Positions 52,644 to 62,503 of a stretch of 64,000 nt of DNA are shown in pieces. A program made the translations under genes and the position numbers. This stretch comes from a virus, in the IMG/VR virus record IMGVR_UViG_3300023237_000006, positions 1 to 64,000 of that record, one strand, 5' to 3'. Each line of letters begins with the position of its first letter. Position 1 is the first letter of the stretch. The notes below the pieces were generated by a model. It made no database searches and was not told where the DNA came from. It saw only the letters and a program-made list of their open reading frames with translations.

Positions 52644-53175
52644 ATAATACTATATTTATAACGTCACCAGACTCAGTCTCTACTATACAAAAAACGTTAT
52701 TATTGGTAGTATCAGTTAATTGAGTATTAATTATGCTAACATCCCCTAAAGTATCATAATAACTATCCTTATAAATATTAATTGGGATGCTATGTAACAC
52801 CTCTCTATAGTCGGAATATCTAACAAGTATTTGTGCTGTTATTGCTCCATAATCTATATTATTATCTTCAACGGGGTAATGGCTCTCATCAAATTTAAAT
52901 GTATGATCTGCCCCGGTAGATATTAAAAATGTGTTATATCGTGCAAAATTATATGTTATAGGGGTATTAATATGGTCATTTTCAACTTTATAATTTTTAT
53001 ACTCTATAGCAGACCCGTCGCCATAATCTATCTGTATACGTGATACGATTGTATTATCTAATGCCAGTGAGGCGAAGTTAAATGTAACATCCGTTTCTCC
53101 CTTTATATAAAGAGTATTATAGGTCTGATTACCTTCTGCTGGGCCGCCGGTTAAATGTACTGTTTGCATATTCAT
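52639..53175 (-). CDS. Small PKD-like structural protein
   Basis: 178 residues from the ATG at 53175, which directly follows the upstream stop (TAG, G, ATG); a longer frame to 53256 would lie inside the upstream gene. 'IQIDYGDGSAIEYKNY' and 'HINTPITYNF' fit the PKD-fold pattern (xxDFGDG ... H.Y). All-beta. It repeats, in a separate small protein, the domain type found in the 1107-residue protein at 56198. Confidence 0.62.
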   Translation of the reverse strand: MNMQTVHLTGGPAEGNQTYNTLYIKGETDVTFNFASLALDNTIVSRIQIDYGDGSAIEYKNYKVENDHINTPITYNFARYNTFLISTGADHTFKFDESHYPVEDNNIDYGAITAQILVRYSDYREVLHSIPINIYKDSYYDTLGDVSIINTQLTDTTNNNVFCIVETESGDVINIVLS

Positions 53176-53176
53176 C

Positions 53177-56173
53177 CTAATTAAATTTATATTCACCTGT
53201 ATCTTTTGAATGTATAGGATCTGTATTAAGTTCAGATCCAGACAATAATGAAGCACTCATACTGTCAAAAAAGTTATAGCTATAACCGTTTTGTGACATT
53301 GGGTATGCCCTTATGCTTTGTATATTGATAGATTTATCATTATCCTTATGATTAAATCTCATATTAAAAAATGTTGATTGATAATTACCATCATTTCCTG
53401 CCCACGTTAATGAGAAAATATTATTTCTTGAGTTGTGAGTTAGAGATGGCTTGGTAATATTAGTTATGTTTATACCTATAGCACTAAGAGAGAATAGTGA
53501 TGACAATTTATTATAATCATCACCTACCGGGTATATCTTCTTGACCTTATTTCCAGAAATATCATAAGCATATATTTCTGGAAATACACTTTTACTATTT
53601 GAAGAGGAAAGTGTACTTAATAACGAAGTAGTGCAAAAATATAATTTATTGTAGGAGTTAACATAAAATGGATTACTCACCCATTTAAATGGATCGCTTA
53701 AGGGTACATTATATACAAAATTATCAGATATACCGATTGAAGATTTAAATTGATTATCCGCAAATTTGAAATCTTGAACTATAAAATCATTAGTCGTTTC
53801 AATAATTATGGTATTGTATAATATATCAAAATATGTAATATCTCCGTCGTATATAGAATCTCTTACTATACTATCATATGAACTAAACACCCCACTCAGC
53901 GCAGCGCTCAACGGTAAAATCGTATTAGTCTTAAAGTTATGAACGAATACATTACCTGACAACTGCTGTATATAGCTAAGCGATTTATCAATAGCAGCTT
54001 CGCTTGAATTATCAAAAATTGTTGTTGAATGGGGTATCTCTTCATCAGATCGTGGGTATATATCGTTAGTATATAGTGTTTCGCCTCTATATAATATATC
54101 CAACCCGAAGCTCTTACCATCTATGATAAAAAAATTGTTGGAAGATAATATTGGAGCCGCTGTAAAACTCGCTTCGTCTATAGGTGAGGATATATTCGAA
54201 TTATTAGGGTTTATACCCGCCTCTATAAGTATACTATAATAGACTTCAGCGTTATCATGTTCTTTATTGAATCTGATGTCATCAGCGCTCATTTCATCAA
54301 CTCCCCGGAAACCACCGCCATCATATATTACACTTTTCTCTAAAAGATAATCTAATGACTCATTATATGTAGTTTCAATATAGGGGCAGAACTCTCTGAA
54401 ATATAAGGAACTAATATCATCTCCTGTGAGATTAAACATATGAGTACTCAAATAATTGTATCCGGTGGAGTAGTTCCCACTACCATATGGTACCTCTTCT
54501 ATAGTTCTTGCTGTAAGACCTGTACGCGTCGCATACCCTAAGTATAGATCATCACTAGATAAGCTATAGTTAAAATTATACCCCTCTATATCATCATAAA
54601 ATACATGACCGTCAAATAATATGCGATCTTTATCCTTAGCACTATTTATCAATAAACTAGCACTCTCTATTGATCTTCTACCGGTAGATTTTTTTATAAG
54701 GCCAAATTGATTCCCATATAAATCATGTTTTAAATTTGCCAATATCCCAGAATTATACAGCTTAGTAAACAGTGGAGTAAATACAGTATTTTGATTATTT
54801 TGTGTATTTTCATTGCTGTTATAGCTATAGGCTAGTGTATCATATGGCGTACTAAATACATCATTTACGGAAAACCCATGACCAGCTGATTTTTTAAGTT
54901 TACTTTCATTTATAAAAAACTCAAGAGGGTAATTCTTGAGTGTATCTTCTGTAAAATTAGATACGTTACCATATAGATTTGGGTCTGGAAATATATAAAT
55001 ATTATCAGGTTCAAGCTGACCAATATCCTTTATTGAAAAGTTCTCAATAGCCGTTTTAAATGTCAGCTTCCCTAACTTATCTGGCTTAAAAAACAGACCA
55101 AGTTCTCTCGCCGATTTCCTCGACCCCTCCGGTATAGTGGCTGTAGATGGGAATCTTTTATTTGAATAATTCTTTGCAGGGGATTCAGCTTCTGCTAATA
55201 TACCGGATGTGAAATCAGTCAATGTACTATTAGTAGATAAAAAGTAAATATCAGTACCTAGATATTTTGATAATATTTTCTTTCTTATATCTAATCGATA
55301 TTCACTATTAGGTTTACCGTCTCTTATTGTCTGCTCTAATGTATTACTAGGTGTACATATTAGATCTACTAAACTTGGGCTATAATTTACCTTAAATAAA
55401 TCTATATTATCTATAATTATCGGCTTCTTAAAAATATCCCTCTTTAGAGACTCTTCAAAATCAGTAAAGAGGTCGAGCTCAAAAACATTCGTATTTGAAG
55501 ACCAATATGCTGCACGCCTACCGGTAGCGTTATAATCACTTGCGTTCGAATCAGCACTGATATCAAAATATTCAGAATATGTATCATATAGCTCCTCTAT
55601 TTCTATATCTAAATCTTGAATTATTGCAGATAAACTAGTATTTAAAAGATTATAGTTATTATAACCATATTCAACAAATACATAGTCATAAATTGTATCG
55701 AAAATTCTCTGAGTAGACTCCTGAGTGGTTCCTTTGGATTTGACTGAAGCAGTTCTAGTCTTCAGTTTCTCTCTCTTTTCAATATAAAATTCACATATAT
55801 CCGAAAGTTTTAAGCTGAAAAATGGGATAGCGATCGCTAAATCTTCTTCACTATCATAATCTATATTACTTAAAAATCTCTTCTCCTCTAATGTAGTATA
55901 ATTTAAGGCGATATTACGCAGTAGATCAATGTATTGATTTTTTACATTTAATATTACAGCCTCCTTTGATTCACCCTTATGTACATACCAGGCTTCTAGA
56001 TAATCTTTATATGCATTATTATATTGTTGAGGTGTTCCTATATTTTCAACCTGCTTTACAAAAGCATTAAAAGTAAACGGTTCACTAAAATCCAACCACC
56101 TATCTTCTTCTGTAGATAGATTTGTAATTGAGTTAGATACACTGATAGATCCATATACAGGAATAGGCTGCAT
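53177..56173 (-). CDS. Very large baseplate-region structural protein
   Basis: 998 residues, no domain recognised with certainty. The first ~220 residues are helical ('AYKDYLEAWYVHKGESKEAV', 'LSDICEFYIEKREKLKTRT'), the remainder mixed and Ser/Asn/Tyr-rich. Size and position two genes after gp6 are those of T4 gp7 or gp10-like wedge proteins, but sequence support is lacking. An exact TATAAATA ends 5 nt before its ATG. Confidence 0.65.
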   Translation of the reverse strand: MQPIPVYGSISVSNSITNLSTEEDRWLDFSEPFTFNAFVKQVENIGTPQQYNNAYKDYLEAWYVHKGESKEAVILNVKNQYIDLLRNIALNYTTLEEKRFLSNIDYDSEEDLAIAIPFFSLKLSDICEFYIEKREKLKTRTASVKSKGTTQESTQRIFDTIYDYVFVEYGYNNYNLLNTSLSAIIQDLDIEIEELYDTYSEYFDISADSNASDYNATGRRAAYWSSNTNVFELDLFTDFEESLKRDIFKKPIIIDNIDLFKVNYSPSLVDLICTPSNTLEQTIRDGKPNSEYRLDIRKKILSKYLGTDIYFLSTNSTLTDFTSGILAEAESPAKNYSNKRFPSTATIPEGSRKSARELGLFFKPDKLGKLTFKTAIENFSIKDIGQLEPDNIYIFPDPNLYGNVSNFTEDTLKNYPLEFFINESKLKKSAGHGFSVNDVFSTPYDTLAYSYNSNENTQNNQNTVFTPLFTKLYNSGILANLKHDLYGNQFGLIKKSTGRRSIESASLLINSAKDKDRILFDGHVFYDDIEGYNFNYSLSSDDLYLGYATRTGLTARTIEEVPYGSGNYSTGYNYLSTHMFNLTGDDISSLYFREFCPYIETTYNESLDYLLEKSVIYDGGGFRGVDEMSADDIRFNKEHDNAEVYYSILIEAGINPNNSNISSPIDEASFTAAPILSSNNFFIIDGKSFGLDILYRGETLYTNDIYPRSDEEIPHSTTIFDNSSEAAIDKSLSYIQQLSGNVFVHNFKTNTILPLSAALSGVFSSYDSIVRDSIYDGDITYFDILYNTIIIETTNDFIVQDFKFADNQFKSSIGISDNFVYNVPLSDPFKWVSNPFYVNSYNKLYFCTTSLLSTLSSSNSKSVFPEIYAYDISGNKVKKIYPVGDDYNKLSSLFSLSAIGINITNITKPSLTHNSRNNIFSLTWAGNDGNYQSTFFNMRFNHKDNDKSINIQSIRAYPMSQNGYSYNFFDSMSASLLSGSELNTDPIHSKDTGEYKFN

Positions 56174-56178
56174 ATTAA

Positions 56179-56186
56179 TATTTATA
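56179..56186 (-). promoter_or_regulatory. Late promoter box, exact TATAAATA
   Basis: Minus-strand TATAAATA ending 5 nt before the ATG at 56173. Confidence 0.78.
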
Positions 56187-56197
56187 GCATATTACGC

Positions 56198-59100
56198 TTA
56201 AGAGCAAAGAGATGTGGTAAATAAACCAGTACCTTCAATTAAAGTATATCTTAAAGCTTCACTTACCGAACCATCTTTACCTACCCATTCCGCATTTGAG
56301 CTTAGAGCCTCATTTAAATTATGAAAATTAGAGTCTTCCCAGTTCAGTATACCTTCTAATTGCGAGTTCTCTGGAGTAAAGTTAATTGTATATAAATCAT
56401 ATAACTTTTCTATATCCATATATGTAGCACTCACTGGTAATACTAACGGCCATCCCCAACCAGCGTCAAAACTACTCAACGGAAATGTTTGATTAAGTCT
56501 CATTTCACCTGCATATGCACTCAAAATATTAGTATTAAGTAATTTATAATTATTACTAAATTTACTCTTCGCAACTATAGGCTCGGAAAATTCTCCTGCA
56601 GTTAATAAAGTAGTCTCCATATTGTCGATCTTTAATTTGAGATTAGTTCCATAAAAGTTATTAGGTATCGGGTAATTTTGTGAATCGAAATTATTAGTAT
56701 ATTGATTTCTACCAGCCCATAAACGAGATTGTTTAATTGAGAATATATCCATCAATCGTTTTAAATTGGACGGTATAGAAAATCTAAAATTCTCAAAGGA
56801 CTCTAGATTAAACCCGAGCATACTATACATATTATATAGAGAATCTATATTACATAAGTCCACATCAGAATTATTACTAACAAAATCTGAAATTTTATCA
56901 TATACTCGCTTACCTAGAGTGTTTGGGGATGAGCTTAAATTACCTACTATAGACCCTATTAACTCATCAAACATTACCGTATCGTCAAACAAGGCCTCTT
57001 GATATCTTAAACTCTTATAGTGTTCTGTACTATCGAAGGATTCTGATTTTTTCTCTACTTGATACTTATTAGAATTATATATATTAAAGTTTGAGCTCAT
57101 ACCAGTCGCTACAGCAGACATACTGAATGTAGTTGTAGCATATTTTAATGCCCACCTCATCCCGGTCCAGTCACCTCTTGCCTCAATTAAAGAATTACTA
57201 CTTACAGTAGCTATTGTAGTGTTGCCAGTTTCAACGTAAGATCCTGAAGCAACCCCAGTTATAGATTTTGTTGAGTTATTTACAAATACTATATCCCCAG
57301 TACCAACTGTACCTACTCCAGTTATATCACTTGAAGAGTTGGTGGTAGTAATAGTTGATATATTTTTTAATTCAACTCCAGATAAATTTAGGATACCATA
57401 ATCATTAACATTTATATTAAAGATAGCATGATCGTCTGTATCAATAGTAATATGGCTCGATCTCCCAGATATAGAATATACTGCAGTTGTTACACCTGAA
57501 GCATCGTTATGGTGAAAAATTTTATCATTATAACTAGAAAGAGCTTCATAATATGTACTCTCGTCTTGAGCGATTATCCATATATTATTACTCGTATCTA
57601 TGCAGAGGTCTACTGGAGTATACCCCCCAGTCAAACTTATAGAGCTCAATGTGTTACCTAAGGTATCGTATTTAACCAATTTAGATGTGAGGGATGTAGA
57701 ATATGTCATCCATATATTATTATTGATATCAGTATCAATCGGCCCCGCACTATAATTATCTAGACTAACTACAGCTAGTAGATTATTATCATTATCAATC
57801 TTTATAGCGCTAGAGCTGTTATAAAATGATCCCCAGATATCTTTATTACCATCTATAGCAATATTTGACCCACTATTGCCCGCTGCTACGGTTAGACCGA
57901 AAGAGGATAAATGTGTTGTAGATAGCGGGGTCGAGAACGCATCATATTTCTGCAAAATTCCAGACTTCAAAGCTGCCCAGGCTGAATAATAGGAACCTGT
58001 ATGTGTATTATCTTCTGGGAATAGGCTATGTGGTATATATGTGCTATTGTAATTTGGGGTGTCATATACATAACTAGCTACTGGAATAGTTTCCTTTACA
58101 ATAATACTATCAGACCCGAATTGAGTCTTTAGTGCAAAACTTATATTTAAAGATTTATTAATATCGCCACATCCTACGATTCCAAGCATTGGGACGGTAT
58201 CGGAGTAGTTATATGTTTCATTAACTATAGTATCTGCAGATAGGTATAAATCATTCAACGTGAAATTACTATCGGATGATAAATAACTATTTGAAAAGTG
58301 CATATACCCCTTCCAGTAGCCCCCTGCACTCGATAGATTATCTGTGTACGTGCTTATAATAGATGGCTGCGCAGATGTAGGTATAGCAACACCTGCCCCA
58401 GATACAACATTAATTTTTATTTGATATGGTTGTGTAATATTACCTACTGCGGTTAAAGTGGGTAAATAATTGGAGGCATATTTACTTGCATCCTTTAATC
58501 TTATAACAAAAGGTATACGTGTATCAGTGTATTGAATATTAGATAATTTAAATGTATCTATATTATCTTCAATACCATCAATACCGTTTTGAGAAAATGT
58601 TAAGGTATTAACACTCAAATGAGGGGTTATAGTTAGATTAAAGCTGGCTGCAGCCGTATTTAGCGTTGGTAGCTCAGATCTATTATATATATTCTTGTAA
58701 TAGTTATTTTCATAAGATACTCTATCATCGAATTTAGATGTATCAAATCTTATAAGACCTAATATAGCAGATCTATCTTTCAACCATTTATTATCGGTTG
58801 TTATTTTATCGGAGCTAATATATACTCTTTCTGTACTATATGTTCCTGCAACTTCCGCGTCTGTATCACACTTACGACATCTTACAATATTATCCCCAGA
58901 TACTTTTGCATATATTATATCTTTAGGGTGTGTTGTAATGCTATCGATTACTTTATATTCAGCTGTAGAGGTAATAGTATTAAAACATCTACTATAAAAT
59001 TTGACACTAGGTATTAGGTGAGCATATTTGTTGGAGTAATACTGATCATGTGTTAAAAAATCCCCTCCTGACGCATATAAATTAACAGTAATGCCTGAAC

Positions 59101-59521
59101 CAGATAGCGAATTATAAGTTTGCCAGTTATTATATATTTGAAGGTCTATGCCCTCGTCGTGACCTGTAGAGCCAGCTGGTTGTATAAAAGATGATTTTGA
59201 GCTAAGAGAAATTGTGTTTGTTACAAAGTCGCTTATTTTGAGGCTTTTTGTAAATGAGCTAGTATGCGCATCACCGCCTGTATTGTATACATATAATGTA
59301 ACTTTGTATATTCCTGAAAAATTATAACTATGAGTTGCACATAAGCTTTGAGAGGTAGTACCATCTCCAAAATCCCACAATACCTGACCTGTATTTGAAT
59401 TAGGGTTTATCTGAGGTATAAATGTAAATGGGCATATATCTAGAGCATAGCTAGAGAGTGAGAAATTCCCAGTGAAATCTCTTATATTAAAAAATGTGTA
59501 GTCTGTCTGAGGGTGCTCCAT
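56198..59521 (-). CDS. Very large baseplate-region protein with PKD and propeller domains
   Basis: 1107 residues. Residues ~30-95 form a PKD domain ('VLWDFGDGTTSQ', 'THSYNFSGIYKVTLYVYN'). About residues 540-720 show NHL-type blades ('SNIAIDGNKDIWGSF', 'GPIDTDINNNIWMTYS', 'PVDLCIDTSNNIWIIA'). The C-terminal ~250 residues are helical/mixed and may anchor to the wedge. It directly follows gp6, where T4 has gp7, and may be its functional counterpart; that is positional inference. There is no late box at the start, so it is read through from gp25/gp6. Confidence 0.7.
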   Translation of the reverse strand: MEHPQTDYTFFNIRDFTGNFSLSSYALDICPFTFIPQINPNSNTGQVLWDFGDGTTSQSLCATHSYNFSGIYKVTLYVYNTGGDAHTSSFTKSLKISDFVTNTISLSSKSSFIQPAGSTGHDEGIDLQIYNNWQTYNSLSGSGITVNLYASGGDFLTHDQYYSNKYAHLIPSVKFYSRCFNTITSTAEYKVIDSITTHPKDIIYAKVSGDNIVRCRKCDTDAEVAGTYSTERVYISSDKITTDNKWLKDRSAILGLIRFDTSKFDDRVSYENNYYKNIYNRSELPTLNTAAASFNLTITPHLSVNTLTFSQNGIDGIEDNIDTFKLSNIQYTDTRIPFVIRLKDASKYASNYLPTLTAVGNITQPYQIKINVVSGAGVAIPTSAQPSIISTYTDNLSSAGGYWKGYMHFSNSYLSSDSNFTLNDLYLSADTIVNETYNYSDTVPMLGIVGCGDINKSLNISFALKTQFGSDSIIVKETIPVASYVYDTPNYNSTYIPHSLFPEDNTHTGSYYSAWAALKSGILQKYDAFSTPLSTTHLSSFGLTVAAGNSGSNIAIDGNKDIWGSFYNSSSAIKIDNDNNLLAVVSLDNYSAGPIDTDINNNIWMTYSTSLTSKLVKYDTLGNTLSSISLTGGYTPVDLCIDTSNNIWIIAQDESTYYEALSSYNDKIFHHNDASGVTTAVYSISGRSSHITIDTDDHAIFNINVNDYGILNLSGVELKNISTITTTNSSSDITGVGTVGTGDIVFVNNSTKSITGVASGSYVETGNTTIATVSSNSLIEARGDWTGMRWALKYATTTFSMSAVATGMSSNFNIYNSNKYQVEKKSESFDSTEHYKSLRYQEALFDDTVMFDELIGSIVGNLSSSPNTLGKRVYDKISDFVSNNSDVDLCNIDSLYNMYSMLGFNLESFENFRFSIPSNLKRLMDIFSIKQSRLWAGRNQYTNNFDSQNYPIPNNFYGTNLKLKIDNMETTLLTAGEFSEPIVAKSKFSNNYKLLNTNILSAYAGEMRLNQTFPLSSFDAGWGWPLVLPVSATYMDIEKLYDLYTINFTPENSQLEGILNWEDSNFHNLNEALSSNAEWVGKDGSVSEALRYTLIEGTGLFTTSLCS

Positions 59522-59524
59522 GTA

Positions 59525-60820
59525 TTAATTAATTATTATCTTCGCAGCAAGTTCCGAACCTTTGTAGAAAAACGGCACTTTAAAGAACGGTAATTGTATA
59601 TTTTGGGTTGTAATATTTATATCATCTTCCGGATATAGTGTATTCCACGTTAGTAGACTAATGCCGGGTTTTTTAATAGTATTGCCTTCATAAGTTGTAG
59701 ATGTGTATATTTCATCTACCCCTGATATATCTATTATTCGTCTAGATAAATCAGCTAAATCTATTACCATTCCGAGAGTTATATTACTATTATCAAAATA
59801 GTCTAATATAATTTTATTGATGGAGGTCTTTATATCATCTAGGGATATATTTATGCCCCTATCTGCATTAACTACTAAAGTCGTATTGTCTCTAATTTCC
59901 GAAATTGACCTTGGGTCGTTTGATTGTATTTCTACCCCTAAGTCTACCGCAGTATAAACTGGATCGCAAATTACAATCTCATTCGTAACCATCTTTACAC
60001 GATCTATATAATCATTAATGGCCTTTTTTAATGATTGTGGCGTTGCTACCGGCGCAATTTCATTTATAATGGATCCTGCTGATGGTAATGCAAAAACATA
60101 TATATTATTAAAGTCGCATGCATCTGCGAACTTTAACTGGTTAATTGATACATTAGTATCTTCGTTAGGTCGTGATAGCCCAATGTCGTAGTAATATTTT
60201 ATTACATTATCTATATAGCTATTATTATTGACAACTTTTATAGACTGAAACAGGTTACTAAATTGCTTTTTTAATAATGATTCATAATCATCTATAGTCA
60301 CCGCTCTATTTTGCGCAGAAAATACTCTAGGCGCGTTTTGTTTAATATCTTCTAATAATTCATAGTCTGAGTATGGGGTAGATTTTGCGGTATTATTTAA
60401 TTCTATCTCTTCAGATGCAATCCTGCCAGCTATTGTATTAGATCCAACAAAATTGATATTAGTGGAATCGCTATACAATGCTGAATTTAATTCTTGAAAT
60501 CTTTGGGAGTTGTATTGTTTGATAGAAGATGCCTTAAGCAGCCCTGATATATCAATATAAGCTTCACTACCATCACTCAATAGATAGAATACATATATTA
60601 TATCTCCCTCATTAAGCTTTTTACCGGTAATATTATTACCAAACTTTAACTCTACACGACCATTTTCGTTTACTCTCTTTTCAAATACATCCGATGTACC
60701 GCCAGCATAATATAGACTATCTATCTCTTCCCATTGCGACCAGGTATTATCCCCTATATTTTTAACATAAATGTTAATATTATTATAATCTATAAATTGG
60801 GTATTTTTATTGTCTACATC
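59525..60820 (-). pseudogene. 6: Baseplate wedge gp6, C-terminal part (frameshifted)
   Basis: Open frame of 431 codons from 60820, with the first in-frame ATG only at 60580. It carries the gp6/BplA-like core 'SAQNRAVTIDDYESLLKKQF' and the C-terminal part 'LADLSRRIIDISGVDEIYTS'. Residues coded upstream of the ATG ('YVKNIGDNTWSQWEEID', 'ELKFGNNITGKKLNEGD') are clearly protein-like and continue the 5' fragment at 60814-61374. One extra G after AAG (60820-60822) would restore a single gp6 of about 615 residues (T4 660). It may be a sequencing or assembly error, a true mutation, or a recoding site. Confidence 0.8.
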
Positions 60821-61374
60821 TTAAGTATTAATGTTAATACTTCATAACTCTCACCCATCGCTGTATATTCCGGATATTCAGTAAATACGCCCTGAAATAG
60901 CAACGTCTTGTCTGAAAAAGTAGTAAGGGGTTCATTACCAGTAATTGTTTTTTCAAATGATACATCTTTAGAAAATGAATATGTAAATCCGTTATAATTA
61001 ATATAAGAGTATCTCTTTATACCATATGCCCCGACCGGTAGTTCTGCCGTCCCCTTCGCTTGAAAGCTTACAACTGAAGTCTTAGGCCCTTCAGGCTTAT
61101 AATCTATAAGTTTTACCAACTTATTCATATTCTCATATAGCTGAGTTTGATCAAACATTGTTTCAGATGATGTTTGGTTCAAATAGAACAGTAGTATATG
61201 ATATGTAAAGGCAAAAATATCAGTCAATGCAGCAAGGTTACTTCCCTCAAAATTCTGATCGGTAAATACAGTATTTTCAGTTAGCCTATCTGTTATGTAG
61301 TCCTTCAGCGTTACAGCGTCAAAAGATGCATAGGCTCCTTTAGGTAAATTAAATTCAACAAATTCAGTACTCAT
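60814..61374 (-). pseudogene. 6: Baseplate wedge gp6, N-terminal part (frameshifted)
   Basis: 186 residues ending at a TAG. 'FEGSNLAALTDIFAFTYHILLFYLN' (quoted in part: 'FEGSNLAALTDIFAFTYH') and the Met-Phe-Asp-rich segment after it are the usual N-terminal signature of gp6-type wedge proteins. The protein stops abruptly ('LTLILKM') where the neighbouring frame goes on with 'DVDNKNTQFIDYNN'. gp6 forms the wedge ring around the hub and is essential in T4, so full-length product is expected in a viable phage. Starts 6 nt after gp25. Confidence 0.8.
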
Positions 61375-61380
61375 ATCTTC

Positions 61381-61866
61381 TTAGTTATTTAATACAGCGA
61401 ACCCTTCGTAGTTGAGTAACCCCGATAATAATAATTCACTTCCAGCTAAAAAGGGTACGCGAATGAATAAATTTACTATATATGCTTCGTCTTCTATACG
61501 CGAAATCACCTCTGGGGGTTTTATAAATTCAATACGAGGTTCTTGTTCTATTAGACCTGACCTTATTCTCTCTACAATAGTTACCCTAACACTTTCGGAT
61601 ATTGGCTCAAATAGTACATCTCTTAAATCAATGCCGAATAGCGGATTTAATATCTTCTCCCCTGGAGAGGTAGTCATTATATTAATTATTGAATTTCTGA
61701 TAGCCCCTAAATCATAGTCAATTTGAATATCTTTTCTCTCATTATCCGCATATACCTCATCTCTGGATGTAAAGGTGGCAGCAATATCTAGATGTAAGTC
61801 GGAGTACGAAAAATCTCTTGTATATTCACGAGCTTTCGGCAACGACGTTATTTTAACGTTTCCCAT
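61381..61866 (-). CDS. 25: gp25 baseplate wedge protein
   Basis: 161 residues from the ATG at 61866 (T4 gp25 132). The core 'GAIRNSIINIMTTSPGEKIL' and 'PLFGIDLRDVLFEP' is typical of the gp25/lysozyme-like wedge family conserved in contractile injection machines. The start is chosen because a late box ends 5 nt before it and because it removes an antisense overlap with the gene at 61901. First gene of the 25-kb late structural block. Confidence 0.88.
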   Translation of the reverse strand: MGNVKITSLPKAREYTRDFSYSDLHLDIAATFTSRDEVYADNERKDIQIDYDLGAIRNSIINIMTTSPGEKILNPLFGIDLRDVLFEPISESVRVTIVERIRSGLIEQEPRIEFIKPPEVISRIEDEAYIVNLFIRVPFLAGSELLLSGLLNYEGFAVLNN

Positions 61867-61871
61867 GAAAA

Positions 61872-61879
61872 TATTTAAG
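61872..61879 (-). promoter_or_regulatory. Late promoter box for gp25, CTTAAATA
   Basis: Minus-strand CTTAAATA ending 5 nt before the ATG at 61866. Confidence 0.6.
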
Positions 61880-61886
61880 GAGATAG

Positions 61887-61894
61887 AATAAATA
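61887..61894 (+). promoter_or_regulatory. Divergent late promoter box, AATAAATA
   Basis: Plus-strand AATAAATA ending 3 nt before the ATG at 61898 and 6 nt before the next in-frame ATG at 61901. The standard spacing favours 61901. It lies 7 nt from the opposing gp25 box. Confidence 0.58.
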
Positions 61895-61900
61895 ACAATG

Positions 61901-62503
61901 ATGAAGAACGACCAAAAATTTATAAAACTTTGTGAAGCTGCGCTCACCCGCTTAGATCGGGCGGGATTTCTCGTTGGAGACGTTGTCGAGATCTCAGATC
62001 TATCAAAAGTTTCAGAGAAAATTAGATCCGGCCTAAAAGAATATGTTGATTTAGGTTTAAATCTTAGAGTTATTGATATAGTCAATAACACACCATCTGA
62101 TAAGCCTGGCAGTCAACTTAATAACACCGGCGATGTTACTATATTTCTAGGTGTAGATTATGGAGGTGGTAGAATTATCGGTAGATTCCCAGTACCTCCA
62201 GAGAGTTGTACTCCAATTGAATTTTATCCTAATCTCGCTCCAATTCCAGATGCACTTCGTCGTGATAATGCAATTACAATTAAACCAGAGGTTGTCCCTG
62301 GTTATGAAGGTGAGGAATTTAAAAAGCAAACCGGTACTGCAAATGACGGTAATGGTAAGCTAAAGCCGGTAGAGGCTTCCAATCCAGTAAAAGATACAAA
62401 AATACCAAGCCCTACACCCCCTAAGCAAGCTGTATACTTTAGAGAGTCTAAAGAGCGGGATGTAGAATGCTTGGCAGATGCATATATAGCTATGCAAAAA
62501 TAG
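61901..62503 (+). CDS. Late hypothetical protein
   Basis: 200 residues from the second of two adjacent ATGs. N-terminal helix-rich part ('FIKLCEAALTRLDRAGFLVGDVVEI'), a beta segment with 'VTIFLGVDYGGGRIIGRFPV', then a Pro/Lys-rich disordered tail and a final helix. No family recognised. Divergent from gp25 and converging on gp44 with a 14-nt overlap of ends. Confidence 0.6.
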   Translation: MKNDQKFIKLCEAALTRLDRAGFLVGDVVEISDLSKVSEKIRSGLKEYVDLGLNLRVIDIVNNTPSDKPGSQLNNTGDVTIFLGVDYGGGRIIGRFPVPPESCTPIEFYPNLAPIPDALRRDNAITIKPEVVPGYEGEEFKKQTGTANDGNGKLKPVEASNPVKDTKIPSPTPPKQAVYFRESKERDVECLADAYIAMQK

